Below are positions 57,301 to 64,000 of a stretch of 64,000 bases of DNA, piece by piece; positions within the stretch are counted from its first letter, which is position 1, and every line of letters starts with the position of its first letter. Under the pieces are notes generated by a model. It did no database searches. It was given only the letters and a program-made list of their open reading frames with translations, and was not told where the DNA came from. The stretch covers positions 126,501 to 190,500 of the forward strand of contig OU015566.1 in NCBI GenBank assembly GCA_907165135.1, written 5' to 3'. The position numbers were made by a program, and so were the translations under genes. The DNA comes from Oikopleura dioica (taxonomy: Eukaryota; Chordata; Appendicularia; Copelata; Oikopleuridae).

Positions 57301-60300
57301 AAGCTGTCATTTTGCTGATTCAACCAGGACTTCAATCATTTTTGGAATCAAGACAATGCCTCAATCAACTGTTGCCAGAGAAATAATACGACAAACCTGG
57401 CTCAGAGAAGATATCTGGGAATGGTTAGGAGTCCAGATAAAAGTTGTGTTCCTCGTCGGCAGCTGGGGTCGGCAACTAGCCAGTAGCTTGTGAGTTGGCC
57501 TGTTTATCAGAAAAAATCACCAGGTCACTGCTTGCTTTGGAGCACAGTTGAAAGTCTATTGGCAGTACTGCAACGACTGCCCCTTGTAGCTGCCAATTTA
57601 TGCCGTTCTTCTTCAAGAATTAGCAGTACAGTTTTTTTTCTCTTTTGTTGACATTTTCGTCATTTGTGTATGTTATATTTGTAAAGATAAAGATTAAAGT
57701 GGATTGAATAGGTAGTGAACCCCGAAAGAGCGGAATCCGCTCAGCGGATAAAGCGTCACCAATCATAAAATCACAAAGGGTATTTAATCTGCGCAACCAA
57801 CTGTTACAAAAACGACAAATAAAAGCAACAGAAAAACGTTTCGAGGATTAAATTTGCCACTCTACTAGGGAAGATATTTTGACACTGCGGCGGTACATTT
57901 TTATCCGGATTCTTGCCAACTTTAATGGCTATTTTAACGAAAATTGTCGTAACAAACATCCACAAAAAGGAACAAAAACTGTCAATTCCCGACCAATTCT
58001 CAATTCGAAAAAATAGCATTTTTTTCTTGACGGATAGTAAAAAATATAAAGATTAAATTTTGCCACTCCACCTCATTTAACTCTCAATTTTTTCTGAAAA
58101 GAGACGATTTTTTATTAGATAAATTTTATTTTTCTTAGTTTTTTTAACACTCGGAGATATAACAGAAATTATTTTTTTTAATTTTTGATAATCTTCAATA
58201 AATTAAAAAAATGGCAATTGTTGGCAGTTACAGTTGCGTCCTTGAAAAAGCCTGGCAGTCCTTGATTTGATATGTTTTCAAATATCATACTGTTCAAGCA
58301 AGGGTGTTTGAATTGGCCAAAAGCAAAGGCTCCTTAAGGGACCTTGGCGAGATAGATCAGACGCTACTTCAAGTGCGCCTCATATGTTTTTGACTAGATG
58401 TTTATCAAAAATTTTTTTGCAAACAATATCTACAAACACTTGGCTTCCTTTTTCAGCTATCTGTTTTCCTCTATCATTTATAGTTAAGCCGCAATTGCGA
58501 AAGAAAGAAGTTCATGTTCAAAAGGATTCAGCGCCCTCATTTTTCACTGTATGAAATTGAAAGCACATTCAGCAGAAAGAGCAGACAATTCTCTACAAAA
58601 GTTGCTTATGAGGGTCTATGATAGCAATTACCTGGCGAGATCAAGGGAGCTTTTTCCGGAGTGGATCGGTTCCGCGGCGGGCGTTCTTGCAATTACTGCT
58701 AAACTACTATAAATGATAGAGAAAAACAGAAAGCTGGAATAGGACGCCAAGTGTTTGTAGATATTTTTTTCAAAAAAAAAATTTGAAAAACACCTAGTGA
58801 AAAATATATGAGGCGCGCTTGAAGTAGCGCCCGATCTTGCTCGCCAAGGTCCCTTAAGAAAAAAATGATTAGGAGATGGACTTTTTTAGGTAAAGAGATG
58901 GGTCTACTTTGAGGGAATCTTTCGCCATTTTTTCGAGAAAATTTTTTTTTTCAAAATTAGCCGCCCACACAAATTGGACCCTTTTTAACTTATTTACAGT
59001 GAAAACCCATTTTAAGGCCCACTCTTTAAAGGCCACGTTTTCGAAAAATCTCCAAAATCTGTCATCCTAAAAAAAATCCACTTTAAGGCCACTTTTTTTT
59101 CGAATTCCGAAAGTTACAGTTTCGCTAGAAAAAAGCTAGTTACCTTCGACTGTATCCTCGACCATTTTGAAGTCGATGGCTTTTCAGTGTCGGCATTGTC
59201 TGTCACTTGAACTTGAGGCACTTCTTCAATCTCTATAGGAGTACTTGGACGCGTTTCATCAATTTGAAGCGCCAGAAAATGCTCGACAAATTCTTTTTCT
59301 TGTTTGTCCAGAACACTTACTCAACATCGAGATCTTCAAACTGATCGATTTCTTCTCGTAAATAATCCTCTCGAAGATTTCGAGTGCATGACGATTTCGA
59401 TAGAGATTTTTGATCCATTTCTCTGACATGTTGGCAGAAAAAATATTTTTGAGAGAATGAAAGAAAGAATCACCTATAGTCCAATTTAAACAACATATTT
59501 TGGCAATTGCTATGAATCATACTTTGTTCGGGCGATAGAAACATGCAGTAGACTCGGGCATTCCCGTATAGACCCCCGTTATGATTCATTTTTGTCCGAA
59601 AAATGGAAAAATTTGTTGTCATCCGACGCAAGGCAAAAAATATCCATTTTAAGGCCATTTTTGAAATCCGTTGTCATCCAAAAAGTGGCCTTAAAATGGG
59701 TTTTCACTGTACACTGAGAGATAAAATATATTATTCGAAAAAATTTGAGGTTTTTAGGTTGAAAAATCTTAGTCTCGACCACCACCCCCTTACGTCTTTT
59801 TACATCTGTATCGTAAAATCTTGTATAGACTATACAGTATAGTCCGGGAACCCTCGACTCGCCGGGATTTCCTCGACTCGCCGGGAGTTTGCATTTTTTT
59901 TCCCGGCGAGTCGAGGGTCTTCTAGAAATTGCTAGAATCATCAATTAAACCCATTTTTAACGCAGATATATTTGATATTTTAAATCATTCCTTACCAAAT
60001 ATTTCCCTAAGAAATGGTTCAGTAGGAGTTATAGTTTGGGTTTAAGGTAAGGGTTTAGGGTTAGTGTTGAGAAATGGTGTTAGCGATTAGGGTTAGGGTT
60101 AGGGTTGGTGACCCTCGACTCGCCGGGATTCTGTCTGCATATTTTTTCCCGGCGAGTCGAGGATCAGGCGAAAATCCCGGCGAGTCGAGGGTCTCCCGTA
60201 TAGTCTACCCCATTTCTATAGACTACATGACAGCGAAATAGCCTAGCAAAAGCTAAAGAACTCAAAAAATTGCATTTTTAATTCAAACTATTGAAGCCTA

Positions 60301-62152
60301 TCCCTTGCTTTCCTGACTAGTTGCCGACCACAATACGGTAGATCATCAGAACAGAATGCTCTTCAGGAAGAAATCGAGAAAAACAATGACATATTGACAC
60401 TCGACATGGAAGAAAGCCATCACAACCTACCTTTCAAAGACATCGCCCGTAGTATGATCTCAAAATTCGGCCACCCTCATTTTAGGTTAGTGTTAGGGGG
60501 GCTCCAAGGGGGCGAAGCCCCCTAGGTTAGGCCTTAGGGTTAGGAACTGCGTACTTTTACCCAAGGGGGGGTCCCAGGAAGCGAAGCCCCCGGGTTAGGA
60601 GTAGGATTAGGAAAAATAAAAAAATCAAATTATACTTGGCCGAATTTTGAGGTCATACTACCACATCGCCTTCCTAAAGTTCATCAAAGAATCCTGCTCT
60701 TCTGTCCAATTCGTGTTCAAAGGCGATGATGACATCCTTCTGATCCCTCGAAATCTCAAACAAGAGATTGACAAGCTCAGGAACACGGACGAGTTCGAAG
60801 CTCTCGGCTGCTTGAAAAAGGAATCTCTTGCAATAAGAAACCTAAAGAGCAAGTATTTTATCCCAAAACAACTCTTTGAAGAAGATGGTCTTCCCGATTT
60901 CTATTCTGGCGCAGGCAGAGTTCGAAATTCGTTGGCAGTACTGCCACGACTGCCACTGGCAGCTGCCAATATCGGCAGTCACTTGGCAGTGGCAGTTAAA
61001 TTTTTCAAGGGCTGACAGCTGTCAACCTACTTCAACTTCGAAAGATGTTAATTTCTTTATAAAGTTTTCTTTCAAGAACCACAAAAAAAACAACGCTTAT
61101 GAATCATAAGTTATGATCCAAATTCGCTCTCGACTCGAGAGTCTCGAGACCTAAATTATTCAATCATTTTAATCAAAAGAGACATTTTTATCTCAGATAT
61201 TGTCTCTTCTATAAGTTTAAACCGTCAAAAAGACTGTTTTTAACTTAGTTTGACTTTAAAAATTCTTAAAAATAGTATCAAAATTGGCAGCTTTTGGCAG
61301 TCGACTGGTAACTGCCACTGGATAGTTTGAAAATACGGCGCACGCGCACAAACTCGCACGCAAGATTTTCGAAAACTCGCGCTCGTGCGCGCACGAATAG
61401 GATAAAAAAGGGTTTTTATTCGGAATTTGGAGTTTTTTTCCTTCCTCGGAAATTTTGCGAATACCTTAACAAAGAAAAATAATTTTTCGTTCTTTTGGAA
61501 GAGCCCCTGATTACCTTCTATAGGTATAAAGTCTTCATAAAACATAATTCATAAGAAAAATTCTTAAAAAAACCAAAATTTTCGCCAAAAATACTTGAAA
61601 ATATACCTTGAAAAATACGCAGGCGTGTTCGCACGTGCGCGCACGCACGCACGCGCACGCACGCACGCGCACTCGGATTTCGATAATAATTCGCACGCGC
61701 ACGCGATTTTTGGGTGTTTTTCCAACTATGGCTGCCAGTGGCAGCTGCCTATTTTGGCAGTCAGTTGGCATTGGCAGTCGCCATTTTAAAAAAGCTGGCA
61801 GACGCTTGGCAGTGGCAGTCGCCATTATCTTTCAGATTTTCGAACTCTGGGCGCAGGTTATTTGACAACTGGGAAATTTTCAATGAATTTGGCGAAAGCA
61901 ATTTCCGATGTATCTGTGTTGCCGTTGGACGATGTTTACATTGGTTCCCTTATTGATGCCTCTGGAATGCGAGAAAAAGCGCGAAGCTCGAATGAAATCT
62001 GCGAAGGAATTCTTCATTCAAAGGATGCCATTCGTGAAGGTGATTTCTGTGCTTTACGGAAGGTGCCTGTGGCGCACGAGATGTCAAATCCTGCAGAACT
62101 AGAATTGATATTTCACAAAGTTGCGACTGAAAACTTGGACTGCGATCGATGA
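54380..62152 (+). CDS. GT31 family beta-1,3-galactosyltransferase-like protein (374 aa, six exons)
   Basis: A Golgi type II membrane glycosyltransferase expected to transfer a sugar (galactose or GlcNAc) in beta-1,3 linkage. Exons: 54380-54445, 57012-57192, 57231-57462, 60342-60447, 60671-60915, 61858-62152. They sum to 1125 nt, exactly 375 codons. Features: basic tail MTRYKRNQKQ, then one membrane segment (about residues 12-29) formed across the first junction; REIIRQTW (132-139); VVFLVG (154-159); NNDILTLDMEES with NLPFKD (174-193); the metal-binding DDD in FKGDDDI (214-216); DFYSGAG (271-277); and DDVYIG (301-306, the E/DDV motif). Length fits the family (310-420 aa). Introns 1 and 2 are GT-AG; introns 3-5 are transposon insertions. 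The acceptor specificity is not predictable. Whether all the transposon introns are spliced is inferred. Confidence 0.85.
54934..55429 (+). mobile_element. Element capped by alternating CG/GT tracts, copy A
   Basis: Begins GGAAAAAACACCCGAAAACC, followed by GTGCGCGTGCGTGCGCG and similar tracts, an AT-rich core, then further tracts and CGCACGTATTTTTTCG. It aligns in reverse complement to 61322-61730 over ends and core (shared TATAGAA and GGGCTCTTC). The tracts are alternating purine-pyrimidine and could adopt Z-DNA. No coding content is visible; open frames over the tracts are translations of the repeat. Confidence 0.65.
55579..55987. mobile_element. TTAA-flanked MITE (409 bp) nested in intron 1
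   Basis: TTAA at 55575-55578 and 55988-55991. The inverted ends are GGGGGAGGTCGTCAATAT and, on the right, ATGTTGACGACCCCCCCCC. It is related to the outer element's ends at 54467 and 56983. Non-coding. Confidence 0.65.
56080..56837. mobile_element. TTAA-flanked element (758 bp) nested in intron 1
   Basis: The inverted ends GGGGGTCCCCATTG and CAATGGGGACCCCC match exactly over 14 bp, followed by TTTTTGC/GCAAAAG. TTAA lies at 56076-56079 and 56838-56841. No transposase frame; a 77-codon open frame at 56410-56643 (minus) has no recognisable domain. Confidence 0.75.
57545..58292. mobile_element. Diverged hAT-like element nested in intron 3
   Basis: The left end CAGTTGAAAGTCTATTGGCAGTACTG aligns with the left end of the intron-5 element (60916). 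The right end is TTTTCAAATATCATACTG. Flanking octamers TTGGAGCA and TTCAAGCA match at 6 of 8. Contains TGGCAG motifs as in the intron-5 element. Non-coding. Confidence 0.55.
58338..58854. mobile_element. TTAA-flanked MITE with ~170-bp inverted arms
   Basis: Ends GGGACCTTGGCGAG and CTCGCCAAGGTCCC; TTAA at 58334-58337 and 58855-58858. The arms remain similar for about 170 bp inward (CTTCAAG.GCGCC, CAAACACTTGGC, TCTATCATTTATAGT). It could fold into a very long hairpin. Non-coding. Confidence 0.78.
58997..59709 (-). mobile_element. Tc1/mariner (pogo-like) element with a transposase remnant
   Basis: Inverted ends CAGTGAAAACCCATTTTAAG and CTTAAAATGGGTTTTCACTG, flanked by TA on both sides (58995-58996 and 59710-59711). 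On the minus strand, 59440 to 59140, a broken frame encodes acidic peptides such as EEIDQFEDLDVE and EKEFVEHFLALQ, resembling the C-terminal tails of pogo/Tigger transposases. The catalytic domain is missing, so it is non-autonomous. Confidence 0.65.
59851..60191. repeat. TTAGGG-like repeats inside a cluster of CCTCGACTCGCCGGG inverted repeats
   Basis: Six copies of a 15-16-bp motif (CCTCGACTCGCCGGG): direct at 59852, 59871 and 60113, inverted at 59901, 60147 and 60175. They form hairpins on both sides of a degenerate telomere-like stretch (GATTAGGGTTAGGGTTAGGG at 60085 and TTTAGGGTTAG at 60054). It lies within GT31 intron 3, between the pogo-like element and the right end of the hAT-like element. 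Confidence 0.7.
60448..60662. mobile_element. MITE forming GT31 intron 4 (215 bp)
   Basis: Ends CGTAGTATGATCTCAAAATT and, on the right, GAATTTTGAGGTCATACTACC. An exact 8-bp target duplication ACATCGCC lies at 60440-60447 and 60663-60670. Removing the element and one duplication restores the family spacing between NLPFKD and KESC. A second member of the family lies at 62161-62391. Inside are two GGGGGCGAAGCCCCC-type hairpins followed by TTAGG-like sequence. No GT-AG choice restores the protein frame. Confidence 0.85.
60916..61849. mobile_element. hAT-like element forming GT31 intron 5 (934 bp)
   Basis: Ends CAGAGTTCGAAAT and TTTTCGAACTCTG; exact 8-bp duplication GGCGCAGG at 60908-60915 and 61850-61857. 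The subterminal regions are dense in TGGCAG/CTGCCA repeats. Removing it restores the conserved DFYSGAGYL motif. Splicing as CAG|GCAGAG...CGCAG|GTT would be a GC-AG intron. It carries copy B of the CG-tract element. Confidence 0.88.
61322..61730 (-). mobile_element. Element capped by alternating CG/GT tracts, copy B
   Basis: Reverse-complement homologue of 54934-55429. Ends ATAGTTTGAAAATACGG and GGTGTTTTTCCAACTATG; tracts CGCACGTGCGCGCACGC at about 61629. The core shares GAAGAGCCCCTGA and CTATAGG with copy A. Nested in the intron-5 element. Confidence 0.65.
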
Positions 62153-62160
62153 TTCGATGC

Positions 62161-62391
62161 CGTAGTATGATCTCGAAATTCGGCCACCTATAGCCGAATA
62201 ATTCGTCTATATTTTCAAAAATTCTGAGTGAAAAATTCGGCCAAATTGACCGAATTATTGCTCAGATTTTACAAAGTATTCTGGTGAAAAATTCTGCCCA
62301 AGCTGGCCGAATTATTCATCCATATGGATCCATATTAATATATGATTTCATAAAAATTCGGCTTTTGGCCGAATTTTGAGGTCATACTACC
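62161..62391. mobile_element. MITE of the intron-4 family directly after the GT31 stop codon (231 bp)
   Basis: Ends CGTAGTATGATCTCGAAATT and TTTTGAGGTCATACTACC, with exact 8-bp duplication TTCGATGC at 62153-62160 and 62392-62399. The duplication starts at the base after the TGA stop, so the MITE lies in the 3' untranslated region. The core has three GAAAAATTCGGCC-like subrepeats. Confidence 0.87.
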
Positions 62392-62436
62392 TTCGATGCG
62401 CCTTTTATTTGTGCATTTTCAATTTTTTTCTATTGT

Positions 62437-62442
62437 AATAAA
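62437..62442 (+). terminator. AATAAA polyadenylation signal of the GT31 gene
   Basis: AATAAA 285 bp after the stop, or about 45 bp after it if the MITE is discounted. It is the first such signal after the gene. Confidence 0.55.
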
Positions 62443-64000
62443 GCAAAAGAAAATAAATATAAGAGTCTTATTGATTTTTTTTCTGAGCGGCATTCTTTCT
62501 TCGTCATTAACAAGGAGTCATGGGCGGCTCCTCACAAGAGTGATCCCTCTCCGAGAGAGAGATGAGGGCCGTACACAGCAGCGCCAGAGATCTTTCCGAC
62601 GCTGCAGCCCTTCCGCTGACACTAAGAAAACCTACCGAAAGACACGTAAAAACAGCGAAAACCGACGAAAACAAAGTTAGAAATTAAGTAGGGTAGTAAT
62701 GTTGTAATGCAGTAAATGGCTGCTTTTTGCAATGGTCCATTGCCAATGGACCCTGGGCTCATTATTACCCGATTTTACACAGGTACTCAGACAGGTTCCC
62801 CAAAAACAGGAAACAGGACCTGTGACAGGTTTTAACACAGCTCAGCTTGCCGAACCCAGAATGGACCTGCTGCATCTTTTTCGAAAAAAGCTTCAGAGGA
62901 CATTTTTGAAATTGCGAGAACTCATCGGAACGGTCGCTTTTAAAATCATAATTTTGATCTCTTTTTGACCAATTAAAAGCCTATCTGGTTTCATCCTCGA
63001 GGATGTGATGTTTACTGGAATCTTCCGAGAAATCGCTCAAGACAAGGGCATACAAATTTAAACTGGAATGGCCCGGCATTTTGCGAGAAACAAAGAAATT
63101 AATTTAAATAAGCAGTTGCCAATGGTCCGACACACTGTTTCTTTCACTGTTTAAGAGGATCAGGAGGATTCTTCGACGACTTTACAATTAACTAGAATGA
63201 ATTTGTAAATATCCTGTCACTCTTCAATATTTCTGCATTTTTCTGTGATCAGAGCTGTAATAAATATTGTAGATACCAACAATGTCTCTTTTGTAACTCT
63301 TCGTTATTACGGGTGTAGGGCGGCTTCGTTCGCAATTTGCTAACGCCGTTCGTCATCTTGCGATCGCCGTTCGCAACGAAAAAATATCTTGCTGCGAGTG
63401 TGCGCTTCGCGCACTTTCTGGTAAAGAACTCATTGGCTTGGCAGGAGCAGTCTTTTTCTACCGCTTGGACACATTTCGAAAAAAATTGTGAACGATTTTC
63501 GGCCAAAAATTTTTCGGTTTTGCGAACGCCGGAATGGGTTTAAATGTCCAGACGAGTTAAAATTTCCTCCACTCTCAAATAAATATAAAAGAAACAAAGA
63601 TTGAATTTTTTTTCTAGATTTCCTGAATAAAAATCATACATTGATTTTCAACGACCGATGAATAAAATTTCTATGAATTCATACTACGGGAAATTATGAG
63701 CAAGAGCAATGTTCAAATTATTTTTAAAGCCATACAAATTGATTCATGTCTACAAAAAAATACTCAAATAAAAGTCGTTGGCAAGTTGGCAAGTGGTAAG
63801 TTGCCGACCCCAGTTAAGATATGCAAGTAGTTTTGCTTGCATTTTATGTTTATTGTGGACTCATTTCTAGACGTTTTTTTTTCTCGATTCAAGACCATAA
63901 GAGACAAATTTATAATCGTTGGTCGTATTTAAATTGAGCAAGTCATACAAGCGCCAAGATGTTGGCCAAACTATAACAGTTGGCAAACAGTGGAGGAAAA
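62443..64000. other. Right-end spacer with transposon termini, no supported gene
   Basis: 62480-62680 has a basic open frame starting in the MITE duplication; I do not consider it a gene. 62730-62870 has CAGGT/ACCTG-rich short repeats. GGGTGTAGGGCGGC at 63309, with TTCGC/GCGAACGCCG palindromes, matches termini at about 55512 (reverse) and 52920. 63785-63812 reads inward as CTGGGGTCGGCAACTTACC, a terminus of the intron-3 hAT-like family, whose partner is not in view. Confidence 0.45.

Larger units (their letters stand above)
57463..60333. mobile_element. hAT-like element forming GT31 intron 3 (2.9 kb with nested elements)
   Basis: Ends CTGGGGTCGGCAACTAGCC and, reverse-complemented, TTGTGGTCGGCAACTAGTC. 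GGTCGGCAAC ends resemble those of hAT elements. Flanking octamers GTCGGCAG (57455) and TACGGTAG (60334) agree at 5 of 8 positions, as expected for an old duplication. It separates VVFLVG from SSEQNALQ in the glycosyltransferase. Only relic coding content is visible, within a nested element. A further terminus of this family lies near 63785-63812. Confidence 0.65.

Noticed and set aside
57468-60320. Canonical GT-AG splicing of intron 3 using GTCGGC at 57468 and CTAG at 60320
   Set aside because: It would leave 26 extra nucleotides and shift the frame.
60647-61015. 122-codon frame as the full galactosyltransferase exon
   Set aside because: Its first residues come from the MITE and its last ~20 from the intron-5 element; only 60671-60915 is exon.
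62396-62680. 94-codon basic open frame after the GT31 gene
   Set aside because: The ATG lies in the target duplication of a MITE and the frame crosses the likely poly(A) site of GT31; no family resemblance.
1-64000. tRNA, rRNA or CRISPR loci
   Set aside because: I saw no tRNA cloverleaf pattern or rRNA segment on reading; the regular repeats are satellite without CRISPR-like unique spacers.

Overview
The window is animal nuclear DNA. It holds one well-supported host gene, two small probable host genes, and a large amount of satellite and transposon sequence. The reasons for calling it animal are a six-exon type II membrane glycosyltransferase, spliceosomal GT-AG introns of only 38-72 nt, AATAAA polyadenylation signals, TTAGGG-like repeats and Ty3/gypsy LTR elements with zinc-knuckle gag. 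Very short introns, chordate-type telomere-like repeats and transposon-derived introns with non-canonical ends would fit an appendicularian tunicate (Fritillaria- or Oikopleura-like). That guess rests on general knowledge and is only moderately likely.

Layout. 1-5432: 3' part of an apparently intact Ty3/gypsy-type element (pol, polypurine region, 3' LTR). 5433-17687: satellite array A, period 172 bp, mostly in + orientation, with two oppositely oriented solo LTRs (5776-7069 and 8651-9924) and a hAT-like element (12624-13531). 17688-20811: the 3' half (LTR plus pol C-terminus) of a second LTR element on the minus strand. 20812-23873: an island of non-satellite DNA with a degenerate ~120-bp tandem repeat and two small divergent spliced genes (22755 to 22095 minus, 22872 to 23315 plus). 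23874-24944: solo LTR. 24945-29396: spacer, then the 5' half (LTR, gag, truncated pol) of a third LTR element on the minus strand. 29397-47565: satellite array B, same satellite in minus orientation, with higher-order repeats. 47566-51683: the 5' half (LTR, gag, pol N-terminus) of an LTR element on the plus strand whose LTR has the same length (1021 bp) as the one at 17688-18708 and is nearly identical to it. 51684-54379: repeat-rich spacer. 54380-62152: a GT31-family beta-1,3-galactosyltransferase-like gene. 62153-64000: MITE, poly(A) signal and unassigned sequence.

Main results. (1) The GT31 gene resolves into six exons that sum to exactly 375 codons. Three of its five introns are transposon insertions with 8-bp target duplications (two exact, one degenerate), sitting between codons of conserved motifs and lacking canonical GT-AG ends. 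These look like transposon-derived introns (introners). A fourth intron is a ~45-nt intron swollen to 2.6 kb by nested TTAA-flanked elements. (2) The LTR halves at 17688-20811 and 47566-51683 look like the two ends of one insertion, with complementary 5-bp target duplications (ACGAT / ATCGT), separated by an inversion of the satellite locus. (3) The LTR elements appear to use -1 frameshifting on a slippery heptamer abutting the gag stop codon, and their gag ATG straddles the LTR/primer-binding-site junction. (4) The satellite shows local inverted duplication, higher-order repeats and an empty-site paralogue for the hAT insertion, features expected of a centromeric or pericentromeric block.
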